Below the pieces are notes generated by a model. It ran no database searches. It saw only the letters and a program-made list of their open reading frames with translations, and had not been told where the DNA came from. A stretch of DNA of 64,000 nt, taken from assembly GCA_020091685.1 (NCBI GenBank), contig CM034600.1, positions 2,942,024 through 3,006,023 of the forward strand, in the 5' to 3' direction. The DNA comes from Lutjanus erythropterus. Lineage: Eukaryota > Chordata > Actinopteri > Lutjaniformes > Lutjanidae. Positions 40,671-53,321 of this stretch are shown one piece after another; the first letter of the stretch is position 1; each line of letters starts with the position of its first letter. The position numbers were made by a program, and so were the translations under genes.

Positions 40671-43397
40671 ATTAATGTTAAAATATACTGATATATCAAT
40701 AAACATCAACACTAAATACTTGAAATGCTTTTGAGAATTTTTTCACAGTATCAACAGTCTAGACACACTGTTGGAGTACCCACATACCTACAGTTGCTGT
40801 CATCTTCTCATTTGCTATGCTATAGCCTCATTATATCTGTGATATAAATCTAAAATTTCATGCCCTCAATGTTGAGTAGATTTTTCACCATGATATCGAA
40901 AATTCTATTTAATACTTATATTTTTCAAGGTATCACATCGAAATGTGAAATTTCATTTAAATTATTGTGACAACACCGATGAGAGGAACTTTTTGTCGAG
41001 GCCATTGTGAACACCGGACTGGATGTCAGCTACATGAATGCTCACCCAACCTCATTGTGTGCTCCAGTCAATATATGCACCTCATGCGGCTAATTCTCAT
41101 TAAGGCGTCTATGGACTATCATGACCCCAGCTTCAGGTCAGCCATGAGGTCCTTCTGGCCATCAAACTACACAGCAAAGACTCATGCATATATTGGTGCA
41201 CTGTCAATCTACTAACCAAAGGAAACTGTTTCTTCTTTCTTCTTCTTCTTTGTGTGATCTCCTGTGTCTTGAATGCTCCAAAGTATGTCCCATGCGGCAA
41301 GCACACCAGCTACCATCTTAATGGACATCTTACTCCTGCTGGTACCTGACATTTTTAATTAACTTAATGTGCTGACCACACATGATTAGATTCAGCAGCT
41401 GGATTGCTGAATGACAGTGACTGTATGAACCTGCTCATCACAGTGGTGTAGTTAATAGCATGGCGATGCAAGGTTTGAGACTGTTCTGTCATTGCCATCA
41501 GTGAGCAGGTAGCTTAACAGTGGCAGAGGCAAACTATGACAAATGACTCCATTATAATGTAAATACAAGTGAATGTGTAACCGGACGGTTAAAAGGGCTC
41601 ATCCACTTGTGTCTCTGTGTGGTCTAATGAATGTCCCTCATTTCTTCGTCGCATGCGGGGATGAATAACCCCTTACTTGTTGAGGCCACCGTGCACAGCA
41701 CATCTACGTCCTGGTTCTCATCCGTCCTCCACACAGCTGCAGACCCACCACAGGCATTTCAGTAACGGTGCATTTTGCCCACCTGATTATTTTGACTTGT
41801 TCAGATGTTGATTTGGTCATATTTCCTGGCTTTTTGTGCTTCAACCATGGATAAGTAGGCTATGTAGTTAAATAGTTTGGACTTCTATGTTTTTATGATC
41901 GCAAGCTTGCACAAGGTCTTTTATTTTGAAAATAGATTGGGCAGGAAGTCAGATACAAACACCATAGAGAATCTGTAGCTTGATGATGTAGCACAGCCAT
42001 AACACGACATATCCGACTTTATTAGTCTACTGTAAACTTCTTGGACCCAGTAAAGGTAAATTTCCGATAAACTTATGACTGTCATCCACAGGCACACTGG
42101 ACGGAATTCAAATTTGCATAATTAGCTTATTATCAGGTAAAATAAAGAGGAAAATCCAAAAATTCAGATTTCCTTAAGTATGTTTCAATGCTTGAACTGC
42201 ATAATGCATATAAAATATAATAAAGCATATTATTATCATATTAATCACTAACATCATATTTAATGAATAAAAGCATTATTTAAGGTGTTTTTTGCTGGTA
42301 TGTTGTCACTATCATGTTACAGTGCTCATGGTTAAATGATGCTTGCCGTTGCAACCATACTTCCACCTTAACTACAAGCAAATCGTTAGAAATACAAGCT
42401 TGTTCCGATGAAAAGTGTATCAGGTAGCTAACATTAGCCAGGTGGCAATAAAGTTAACTAAAGTACAGCACTTGGATTTCACAAACATGGACTCAGGCAT
42501 AATTTTAATCATTTTAGTTAACTTGAGAGTTGATCTATTTCCAGTTTTTGGCAAATAATTACCTCATTGTTCTAGTTACTCAAAATGCATAACATGTAAC
42601 TCGCAGCAACCAAGCTCATTTTTATCTGCTTAGCATATAGATGATGTTTTAATCATAAAAGTTCATAGGAAACATTGCAGGGTTTCATATGTAACATATA
42701 GGAGTTTCCAGGGGATTGCATATGATGCGCTGCCATCCTCAGAAAAATCCTCCAGTTGTAGAAGACGGCGACTCACAAAGACCGACAGGCCTGTCCGCTG
42801 CTCTCAAGGGTGAGAAACTTGTGAAAAGAAAAAGAAAAACTGGAGGACTGATCCAAAAGCACTGGAGCGCACAGACTGAGGCAACAAAACTTTTTATTAT
42901 TATGAGACAAACGTTTCAAAGCGCACTGAGTCATCAGAGTCAAACAATTGGAGGCTCACATCCTCTTAAATCACCTCCTCTAATCAGGCTCTGATTGAAC
43001 ACAGGCGGAAACTACAGGGAGGGGGTAAATACCAACAGCAGTTACCGCACAAAACAAATACAGAGCACACAACAAATGACAAATTACTCATATTAAAACA
43101 ACTCATGTCACAAAACATCAAATGTGCAACCTGTAGAAAAATATGATTAACTGATAAAAATGTACCATACAACTGTACAGACAGTCAGCAGACATCATTA
43201 ACAGCCTGTATCAGGCAAAATAATAGAACAAGGAGAGCTTGGCTTGACCTTACAAAAGAGCAGAGAAGCTACACTCCTTGTTAAGGTGGACTTACATTTC
43301 TTTGTCCCTTAATTATTAATTAATTAAAACAGCAGAGAAAAATGTTATATCATATTGGAAAGAAAAGGAGAAATCTGAATCACAATTGATAAACTCT
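40671..43397. other. Intergenic DNA, no gene seen
   Basis: Mostly AT-rich. The frame at 40967-41215 has no recognised domain. Near 42860-42950, ACTTTTTATTATTATGAGAC and CGTTTCAAAGCGCACTGAG resemble the termini of a fish retroelement, but I cannot name it. Confidence 0.35.
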
Positions 43398-43405
43398 ATC
43401 TGCAG

Positions 43406-44398
43406 TAGAGATGTGTGGATCGACTCTGCCATCACACAAAACTGCACATACACATAAATCATCCACTCACCTGGACCAATTATTGTCTTTAATTTAGAGA
43501 GCCGTACCCGCAGTTTAAGGCAGCCCCTGATGTTCTGTCAGTCGAGCAGGTTGTGACAGGTTGTAAACTTTACGAAACGAGTCTCTAAATCATCACAAAC
43601 CACAAAACTGATTATGATGGAAGCAGAGAAGAGGAGCGCACAGCAGAGCGCACAGTCCAGGTGACGCTTGCTTGTTTACTTGAGCTTGTTTTTGACACGA
43701 CAAGCTCAGACTGTTGTTTTAAGTGTCTGACAGCATAACGGAAAGGATCACAGCACAGAGGGACTTTTTTTTAAAAGAATAAGATATGTTTTGTTTAACC
43801 AGAATCAGCTGTTTAAATTGCTCTCGCCAAACAAACCCAGACTTCTACATCAGCGGCAGCTTCATTCACACTTGACAGAAACAAAAGAAAACTCAACGGA
43901 ACGTCTTGGTTTATCTTTTCACTGTTCCAACACTCACCAGCTATGGTTTGGTTTGAAATAATGCCTCAATTAAAAGGAGGGCGGGGTTTGCGGGTGCAGG
44001 TGATGTCAGACAGCGGCTGCTGCAGCCTCAGGAGAGAAGCTTTGTAGGTCCACTGATTTTATAACTGAACTATACACTGATGCACATCACAGATGGTGAA
44101 AAAAGACATTCAAATGTGAGTTGTAAAACATGCGCATATAGGCTCATATGTGAATTTTGTGCGGCCAGACAGGATGTCGCAACAAACATAATGAGTCTGC
44201 TCTCCTCATTAGTGCCCGCCTGTTGACAAATCAAGCATGTAATGTGTACACGTTTTAGAGAAAATAATTTAGATTTTACTCATTAATGGTATGTTTTTTT
44301 TTCAGTCAGCCGCCATTAATCTGATATGTTCATTTTTATGATCCACCCACTCAGTCTGCCGTTTATCTGCGTGTATAATTGCAGCCCCTGCATCTCTA
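43406..44398. mobile_element. hAT-like element of about 1 kb with target-site duplication
   Basis: Starts TAGAGATG and ends CATCTCTA. It is flanked by ATCTGCAG (43398-43405) and ATCTGCAA (44399-44406), an 8-bp duplication with one change. GGAT near the start and ATCC near the end extend the inverted match. The body has no recognisable transposase. It is locally richer in CpG than its surroundings. Confidence 0.65.
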
Positions 44399-45262
44399 AT
44401 CTGCAAACAAATCTATAAGCATGTGACAAAATATGAGTCACAATAAAAGATAAATTGTGTTAAGACACATTTGATGATCTTGAAAGGCACTGTCACTCAA
44501 AGGCACTGGTGGGTTCACACTTGGCCAGTTACATCTCTTGTTTCACTGAGAAATCTTCAGAAGATGGGCCCGTCAGGAATTGTCAGCCCCAAATTTTCTT
44601 GCTTGTGTGTTTATCAGCATTGAGATGGCCCCAAAGCTGGGATGGGGACGATGAGCATGGCTGCTGTGGCCTCTGGCGGTAGAGACCGCAGAGTCGGGTT
44701 CAGATATTTCTATCCTTCACCGTATGGGGGACAAATGATTACTATGACCTGGATATGTGCCACACATTTTTCATAATGGCTGTGCATGTAAAAAACCCTT
44801 CAAACTTTGCTATTTTTCTCTCTTTAATCTGTTATTTTTCAGCGTTATTGCTGTAACATGCATCACCTATGACAGAACTACACTTGGATGCATTTGAAAA
44901 TGAAGAAGTTGGGTTTGTATTAAAGAGCAGCAGACCCTGAGATGATCCACAAATGGAGTTGGCATTTTTTCAACATGCAGTCAGATCAGCTGGATGCACC
45001 GCTGCAGGTGACCGCCCCAGGAGGAGAGGAGGTGAATGGATAAGAGCCGTGCTACAGCTGTGAGTGAAGGCTGCTGCTGGATAACATCTGGCCAGGAAAA
45101 TGAAACAGACAGAATGGAACATCAGGACATCAGAGAGTGTTGTGACCACGCAGACAGACCTGCTACACAAGTCGCACCTCAGGGGCGGATCACACTCCGA
45201 GCTGACAGGATGCAACACAAGTCCAGCTTCAAGCTCAAACTCAGTCAAAGTCTATAGATCAT

Positions 45263-45808
45263 GGGCCTCATGCAAGAACATTTTCATAGTCTTATCTTAA
45301 ATTTCTCTTACTTTTGTTCGTGTGGTGGGCTCGTACAAATATGTCACATCAGATTCAGCAAATGCGCTTAACTTAAGATACCCGTGTAAATGATTCATCT
45401 GTGCATCTCCACAGCGTCAGCAGTGGAATTAAAAGACCTGCTAAGGCAAAGAAACAGGAAAAGTGAATGCTTTAATGCCGCGTGGGCAGTATGGAGACAT
45501 TCGACCTTGTTTTTCATTTGGAAACTGGTCTCCAGCAACCTCCATTATTTAGGAGATTCTGCAGTGCTGTGTTATGTGGACTAACAAACTAAACCCAAAC
45601 TTCAATCAATCAGGGTGAGTAGATAATGATTTTTTATTTTTGGGTGAACTATTACTTTACTTTAAGTCACACGTAGACTTTGCTATGAGATAAGATTATT
45701 TTCCACATCTAAGTAAGATTTTATAAAGTACTACTTAAATGTGGCTTCAAGCATAATTTATACTTAAAATCTAATATAATCTTATGTCTGTTTTATAAAT
45801 GAGGGCTC
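45263..45808. mobile_element. Candidate Harbinger-type MITE
   Basis: Starts GGGCCTCATGCAAGAACATT and ends TTTATAAATGAGGGCTC, imperfect inverted ends of the GGGCCTCAT type used by many fish Harbinger elements. The first part matches 30030-30131 in inverse. No coding potential. Confidence 0.45.
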
Positions 45809-45839
45809 AAAATTTAAATCATCTTGACACTTCTCAAAG

Positions 45840-45870
45840 AATAAATAAATAAATAAATAAATAAATAAAA
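45840..45870. repeat. (AAAT)n microsatellite
   Basis: About seven ATAA units. Confidence 0.95.
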
Positions 45871-48629
45871 AAAATCTAGTCATTCCAGACCTTGAACAAA
45901 ATAAAAATCTAATATAAATGTAGTCATGTGAAACTTCACTGAATGTCTCAAGCTACAAATGTTTCTGAGAGGAGAATTCAGAGCATCGGTTTTTCCAATG
46001 TTAATATAAATATGAAAAATTCTTACACTAGTTTGGTTGGTTCCATCAGAGGTTCCATCACAGCTGTGTTCAAGGAGAAATCTGTAATGTATTCACTGTA
46101 ATAAGTCATAAAAATGACCATGATGTGTCATCAGACATCAAGGAAACATGTTAAGTTGAAATACTCACCTCTCTGACATGAACATTACACCACGGTGCTC
46201 ACCTTTAAAATATCTAACCCGGACTGGAATAAGTGTTTTTTTTTATGTCTGCTTCACTTTAATCAGAGTTCAAACTAATGCCAGAAGTTCTTCGAACGAC
46301 TAAGTGTCTGTTTATGAGTTGGAAGAAATCATTAAAAATCTTGTAGAAGTTGTAGATGTGTATAACGGTTAAACTGAGCAAAATATTCTGGCGTGCAGCC
46401 ACTGAACTCAAAGCCCAGAGTGTGTATTTTCAGAGCAGCGGGCTTTTGTTTCCAGGGTAAGGCTCTTAGCTTTACTCTGACAGACAACTGACAGTTATAA
46501 ACAGCTGATCAGCTTACAGAGTAGGACTCGTCCTTGCTTGTTGTTGTCAATTTACGATGCTGTGCGCATCTTGCCCCCTTATAGTGCCTCTGCAGCCTGC
46601 AGAGCTTCTCCAAGTCTACAGAGGAGTGGGTGGGGGGAAACAACATGCTTCAACCACAGATTGTATGCCATATAGGGCCTCAGCGTATTTCATACACAGT
46701 CCGTGGCTCCAACTCTCTATTTGGACTCATTTTTGCACAGGCAAATGTTGCATATTACTCCTTTAAGCATTTCTTTACCACAGTTATTCTGTAAATGTCC
46801 CTGGAGGAAACTGTACTATAACTCTCCCCCTCTCAGCTCTACAGTGCCCTGTCACATCCGTCTAACTCCAAAACCAAGGATGCTCTGCCTACACATCAAG
46901 CTGTGTGGCAGCTAGATGAGATGAACCAGTGATCTGTTGTGTACTGCAGCAGCTACCATTCAGAAGCCGCATGTATCCAAGGCCAAGTGACAAGGACATG
47001 TAAACAGTGGACAGAGTAAAAACATGGAGCATTGACACAACATGATCCTGGCCTTGTTTCCTGAACACACCATCGTAGAGGTGAAGAGGGTTTTGTACAA
47101 GTGACACAGCACTCGTACCAAAATGTTTTAATCAGCCCTCCCACTCGACCTGCGACCTTTATGCTCACACTGCACATATGAATTTACCTGCCACAACATT
47201 GGCGCTCACACTGACTGTGAACATGGAACCATGGAACCCCCCCCCCCCCGTTCCAGTGGTTTATTCAGTCAACCTCCTCAATAGCAGTTTTCTGGAAGTC
47301 AGCTATGACTGTTTTATTGTGGATATCATTCATTCTTTTTTAGAAGTACTTGGTTGCATAAAAAAATCAACTTTTCAGAGCAAAAAAAGAGGAGAAAACT
47401 GTGATTTTATGAAACACATTTTAAAGCAAAATATCAACTTCACATTTTTGTTTTTTTTATCACTTCATATTATGTGTGTGACATCACTGTCACCAGTGTG
47501 TTAACATTACGTGTGTGTGTACACTCTGTCCAAGAGACCTGGGGGCTGGAGCGCTGTGGCATGACTCACAGGGGCTGCGGTGGGAGGAGCCTTGCTGTGA
47601 CCCGGCTGCTGTGTAGGTCCGGGGACCGCAGCGTGAGCAAGCCCTGCTGTGTGCCTGGGCCGCGGTGCTCTTTGACCGGCTGCGGCGTGACTCCCAGGGG
47701 CTGCAGGGTCATGATGCTCTCTGACCCACGGATCTGTAGCTGAGCACTGACGCTTTCACGCTAGATAACACCATGTTCAATTCCAATGGTTCCCTTCCTC
47801 TTCCAGTGATGATTTTTTGTCAGATGATGTGTCACAGTGTCCTGTACCACCTCATAGGGAAAACAGCAATTGATGATATCTCATCAACGATGGGAATTGT
47901 GATTGGCTGCTACCTTGGCCAAGTAGAATAGGACATCCTGGTTAAATAACAGGTTAAAATAAAACAAATAAAATTAACAGAAAGTGAGAGAACAGATTTA
48001 AAGCACAGAGGCGAGACTAAAGGCCAGTCCTTGTTTTACAGGGCTAATTAAATTAAATCTAAAGCCCTGGTCACACCAGAGAGGACAAGCCCATGTCCTT
48101 GTGAAATATATGATTCTCGAAGCTCTTTGACATGGACACTGCAGTATTTATACTTTGACAGATAAAGGTTAAATGAAAGTTGATGAGGGATGAGGTGCTG
48201 TATCGGACTCTCCATCTCGCCATTCCCTGAAAAATCTGTGCTGTCAAGATGATTTGCTGAAGGCCTTTACGCAGCAAATATTTTAACATCGTAGGACAGC
48301 TATAATTAATAACACTGATTTAGTTCCATTTAGATTTCGCTTACTGAGATACGTAAATCAGCAGAGCCTTCTTTAACAGTATCAGTTCCACCTGTACATT
48401 TCCTGCTATTACGCATCAAGGTGTCTGAGAAAAAAGGCCAGCGTCACGAATCCTGGATTAATGTGAATTTACTTTGCGCCTGTGAGAAAACAGTTTGGCC
48501 AAAGACGCGGTCACATCAAACCCAGTCCGACAGGCCTGTGATCATTACTTTCCCCATCACAGCCGACCCCCAAGAACGGGTTAAACAGGAGTTCTGGGTG
48601 CCACCGATTGCACACACCAGTTAACAATG
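45871..48629. other. Intergenic DNA, no gene seen
   Basis: Includes a poly(C) run at about 47230-47248 and a GC-richer patch at 47530-47750. Open frames are short and unrecognised. Part of 46540-46760 resembles a dispersed repeat. Confidence 0.35.
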
Positions 48630-49112
48630 CACTCATCTCATCTAGCCATGACTCTCTCATACTGGCCAACTCTGTCATTCCTGCAGTCTTCCAGGGGGAT
48701 CCACACACGGAGGGGAGGCTGTTAAATTAAAGACATGGCTGATTACGCCTTATCTCATGCCTTCACCAGTGTGTGAAATTCAGTTCAATTGAAAACACGA
48801 AAACACGCACTGTAACAGAACATTTGGACTGCTGAAAATGCCTCTCAGATGTTTGGATAAGTCAGGTGGAACATTACTACACAGCCTTCAGAGAGGCGCA
48901 GCCTGCTTCGTGGCATGTTGTTTGTTGCGTAACGTTGCCATGTATCATGGATGTGTCTTGACCCTAAAGGAGGACATGTCACAGGACCTGAGAAGGCGTG
49001 ATGCTGAACTGCATGTGCCAACGCCAGCTGACACAAACATGCAACCAGCAGCAGCAACAAGTGAGGAAGGATCAGCTGACAGAAGAGCTGTGTCATCTGT
49101 CGCTTGGTAAGC
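48630..49112 (+). pseudogene. PIF/Harbinger-like transposase, C-terminal half, broken
   Basis: Three pieces in transposase order: SHDSLILANSVIPAVF (about 48645-48690), then TPYLMPSPVCEIQFN followed by TGA, then RTFGLLKMPLRCLDKSGG and FVACCLLRNVAM running to about 49112. The family normally has Glu just before RTFG as the last catalytic residue; here the codon reads Asn (CNRTFG). Frame changes separate the pieces. The matching N-terminal half lies 2.6 kb downstream (51732-52777), so order is inverted relative to a normal gene. Confidence 0.75.
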
Positions 49113-49366
49113 AAACTGAATGGTTTGAGTGAAAAAGAATTAAATTAATGAAATACTATTTATTTGGGGCATTGCAGTGTTGCAATGTGGTGAAAGAAAG
49201 AAACCTGGGCTCTGAGCCAGTACTCCTGTAACACTGAGTCTAAACCTCCCTGTGGCCACAATAATAATAATATCATGACCACTTTTCTTGTAAGTGAAAG
49301 TGTAAGTGAAACAAACCAATCATGGTGATTTATGTTTTTGTGCTTTATTTATACATTCTATAAACA

Positions 49367-50092
49367 AAATCATTTCAAGGCAACTTAATTCAATAATTTG
49401 TGAGTTTTGAGCCTACATTTTGAAAACTTTTACCAAATACTGATCTTAAGATTATTTACTTTTCTTGTTTAGATACACTTGAATCTGAGTTTTAGAAAAC
49501 ACCCAAATTGAGTAAACTCACTTAAGTGAAAATAATGGTTAATATTTTAATTCAAGCTTATTGTGACCAACTTTTGAAATGCAAATTCTTTTGAGTTTCT
49601 AAAACAAAAAAAAAAAGTAAATCATCTTAACTAAAGACTACAAGTCAGCAAAATTTTATTTCAAAACTTAAAAATCTTTTTAAAAAATAGTTGTCATGCT
49701 TTCTCACTTTTTCTCACTTTCTTTGTCTGTTTTGTTCCTGGTCAAATGTTCCCCTCTGACAAAACAACTGGCCCCAGCCTAAAACCGCCCCCCTCAAGCT
49801 AAAACTGGTCTGGAACCACCACTGCTCCCAGCAGCAGTTCAGTCACCTGAGCTGCATCTACACCTGAGGAAATCAACCCGAAGTCACAAGGTAGAGTCAG
49901 GGTAGTTTTAAAATGAACCAAAGTTGTAATCAGAAAAATATGGCTTTCAAAAAATAGTTCTCTTAAAGGTACAAGAACTCATGTTCTCAAGTATTCTGAA
50001 AACATGCTAGAAATTTTAATTTAATTGAACAAATTCAACTTATATTTTATATTTATATTCATACATCCTGTAAGATTTTTTTTTACAGTGTG
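49367..50092. repeat. AT-rich repeat ending TTTTTTACAGTGTG
   Basis: Shares words with 24664-25760 (TCAAGGCAACTTA, AACTTTTGAG, TCTTAACTAAAGACTA), and its right end is the inverse of ACACTGTAAAAAA. Probably the same MITE family in opposite orientation. A GC-richer insert lies at about 49720-49870. Confidence 0.5.
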
Positions 50093-50751
50093 ATGGCTGG
50101 ATGACTGCCGTTGCCAATGAAATGGTCAGCCACAAAGCCACTGATGAGGACTGATCACTGCCAACGCTGCTGGACACAACCCAAAAAAACTCTAAGAGAA
50201 GGCCAACCACAGACACAACCCCACTGTCAGCTTGGTGTGTCAGGACTCTGTTTGCATTCATTTAGTCAGTTTTCACTTGTTTACTAGGCAGGATTTAGAG
50301 TGGAATTGAATGCTGTCAGAATGGGCAAAACACATTCAAAGAGCTGGAGCAGGCAGATGTCAAAAGCAATGTGAGTGATCAGAACAGAGGGAAACACACA
50401 GGACTGGCAGAGTGTGTGATGGAGTGTGATACTGATTACTGATGGGGAGCAGCTGTGCAGACAGGTGATGAGATCAGGTGGTGAGGAGGAGAGGAAAGCT
50501 CGGCGGTGGAATAGTTAGAGGGGTTTTTGTGATGCCATGGTCACCTCTTTGCAATTTTTCATTGAGTTTAGTAAGACAGCAGCCCTCTGCATTGCAACAA
50601 ATACTAAATGTCAGGCCGTGTGTGTGTATGGTGACTGAGTAACACTCCCGCAGAGGCTGCGTTTTCACTGAGCCATGCAGAATCCCTTCCATTTTCTTGC
50701 TAATGTGACCCCTTGTTAGATGTCTTCTGGTTAAATGAACCTCTAAGAGCT

Positions 50752-50990
50752 GAGGCCTCATTTATGAAGGTTGTTGCACAGAAAAAAGTTGCGTCAACAG
50801 GGGTGAAATGTGCGTACATGTCTTTGACTGCAAACATTGGTATTTATAGAAAAATTCAGTGCGGAAAAGGAAGCGCACTCCTACGCATCCTTTCACCCAT
50901 GCGTGAAGCTCATGCCAAATTTTTCAGGCATGGGAATCAGTGACACCCGATGGCGGTGCTGCAAAATTAAGATTAGTCTTAAGATGAAAA
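50752..50990 (+). repeat. GGCCTCATTTAT-type terminal region (left)
   Basis: Starts GGCCTCATTTATGAAGG and continues with TGCGTCAACAGG, TGTGCGTACATG, TATTTATAGAAAA and CCCATGCGTGAAG. This is typical subterminal sequence of fish Harbinger elements. The inverse counterpart is at 55270-55288. It may be the left end of one large element or an independent MITE. Confidence 0.5.
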
Positions 50991-51731
50991 AACACAGATG
51001 AACTATAAGAAGCATAGCATCACATAAGCCTACCGGTAATTGCAGATATGTTGCACTGTATATGTATTTGTTAGAGCCTAAATATGTACATGTAATTAAT
51101 TTCATTATATAGTGTGAGATGAGATTGATTTTAGGGAAGATTTACTAGATAGATTACCTTGTTTTCTCAGGTTCATTATTTTGATTTTACATAACTGAAT
51201 GAATGGTAATTCAGTTCTATAGTAGTTTAATTCAGCAACAAGTAAGATCATATTTAAGGCAAAGAGAAGCCTGCTTTATAATAGTTTGCATGCATTTTTG
51301 TTTATTTTGCTACATTTTGATTTGAATGTGTAGATAGGTCAAGGGGTGTGTCTTTTGTTTGTGTGGCCAACAGGAGGGCAAACACATTTTGGAGGCAGGC
51401 TACAGGTCAACAAATGTGGACTGGAGCAGAATATTTTGTTAGTTAAAATCAAGTTATGAATTGAGGAAATTATTACATCTATCTTTTGTCAATAAATTTC
51501 GACTCTGGGAGTTTATAACACTGTGGAGTTGTTGGAAATGTTTGGATCCCACAAGTTGGAAATATCATCATTCCTTACATATGTTATAAGGTACTAATAT
51601 GGGTTAAACAACTATACAATAACCAAATTGATTGTGCCAATCATGATATGGGAATCACCTTGTGTGTGTGCCAGTTATGGTGGTGCAAGGGATAAAAATA
51701 GTGCTCATGGTGATTTGTGTTGCGCGACAGT

Positions 51732-52777
51732 ATAGCTGCTTTGGCATTTCTAGAGGACTTGGCCAACAGAAGGCTGAGGCGTGAACATGTTTTAGGGACC
51801 TTGAAGACTTCCTGGTCCACAATGATGCATGACTAATGAAGCTCAGTGTAAGTTCAATCAGGAAGACCTTCTATTACGCTGCCTTCATTCACAACTTTCC
51901 TTTACTCTGTCTCTCTCCTCCTATTCCCTCTAATCAGCTGTTTGTGGGCGTTCACCTTCGTATTTACTATCCAATCAGATTTTGCCACGGTCGCGATAGC
52001 CAGTCAATTTGCTGCTGCCAAACTTTAAATCGCCTCTGTCTTTGCTCCATCAGTTGTCATTCAGTCAGTTGCACGACCCTCCTCCACCTCTCTCTCCTCC
52101 AGTCATTGGACCCAGGTAGCAGAAGATGTTCACCTCGATCCTCCCTGACGTCCTCTCCTCCAGTCTTCAGGTCCAGGCAGCAGGAGTCCAGAGCCACTTC
52201 ACCTCATCTGTCTCTGCTTTGCACCTCATCACCACCACCACCAGTGTCTAGACCCCGGGGGGTTCTCTTCACTACAGCTTCATCACCCACATTTATATAT
52301 ATATACATATTGTTTCACCTCAATGGGGTCTAACCGCCAAAGACTGTTCATGTTTCATATCTCATGCACGTGTCAATAAACCATTTTCTTTAGTCTTAGT
52401 CTCTCCTGATTGAAATAAGTCGATCCAGATTACGAAGAGCCATTCCCTTGTAAAGCTGTGCTGAACTGGGTGAAACAGCGGAACAGGTCCATAACTGTGC
52501 TGGTCCAGTTAATGACCGCTCTGGGCTTCCTGGCCACTGGGACCTTCCAACGTGAACTGGCAGACAGGTCGGGGATATCACAGCCATCGTTGAGCACAAT
52601 TATGCCAGCCGTCTGGGACTGCTGCATTACGTATGGTTTCCTTATACTGTGGGTGAGCAGGCCAACATCAAAATGTAATTTGCAGCAAAGTCAAGTTTTC
52701 CGAGTGTAGTCGCAGCAACCGACCGCACTCACGTTGCCATAAAAGCACCAAATGAGAATGAGTTTGCCCATGTTAAG
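51732..52777 (+). pseudogene. PIF/Harbinger-like transposase, N-terminal half, broken and interrupted
   Basis: Begins AALAFLEDLANRRLRREHV. A one-base change then leads to DFLVHNDA, TGA and LM. An insert of about 560 bp follows. It resumes ISRSRLRRAIPL, TAA, SCAELGE, then RSITVLVQLMTALGF, LATGTFQRELADRSGISQPS and MPAVWD. After a further frame change it reads PYTVGEQANIKM, TAA, FAAKSSFPSVVAATDRTHVA and IKAPNENEFAHVK. TD-R-TH holds the first catalytic Asp region. The middle and C-terminal parts are absent here. Confidence 0.82.
51853..52414. mobile_element. Insertion inside the Harbinger relic, with 10-bp inverted ends
   Basis: Starts TTCAATCAGG and ends CCTGATTGAA, perfect reverse complements, splitting the transposase between WLM- and SRSRL-type residues. 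It is pyrimidine-rich, with AATAAA at about 52375, and resembles 39050-39465 near its end. An intron is an alternative: GTAAGT occurs at the left edge and TTTTCTTTAG near the right. The 10-bp ends favour an inserted element. The long open frame within it is by-product. Confidence 0.5.
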
Positions 52778-53321
52778 TGTAAGTATTAACACTCAATAAA
52801 CGTTCAAGTCATTTGCAGTGCTGACATGCTGCTTATAAAAGTAGAGGCTCGGTGGTCTGGCTCAACATTTTGAGGCAAAGTAGTGTGTGAAGACGGCTTC
52901 ACGCTGTCGCTGTACGTGACTGCTGGCTTTTTGGTATGTTTTTTTTCCTGTTATCTTCCTAGAGAAAGCCACATCAGCCCGATCAGTAACTGGGCTCCTG
53001 AAATCTCAGTAGAGATGCCTCACAAATCTGGTGGTATTTAGTTAAACCAGACAAGGTGAGAGAGCTCTTTATCCTCTTAAACATTAAAGGCTTTCTTATT
53101 TACTTTGATATGTAGCTTATTTGGCTCAAAGTAATGTGACTTTTAAACTTTTTCAACTAGTCATTTTTATTGTCATGTAAAGCACTTTATTGAGTTTATA
53201 CAGGTCTGCTGGATTATCAGGGCTCGTGCTGTGCTCTAGAATGTGGCTTTCAGACATCCACTTTGGTTTTATTGTGTTTAGTTTAACTTCAGTTCCCTTT
53301 TACACACAGTTGATATGCTGC

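Noticed and set aside
40267..40699. Minus-strand frames rich in Asn/His/Gln repeats
   Set aside because: They translate the TGATTGGCTGTTG minisatellite.
51836..52333. 165-codon Ser/Pro-rich open frame
   Set aside because: Lies within an insert that splits a transposase. Composition follows from pyrimidine-rich DNA, with no domain.
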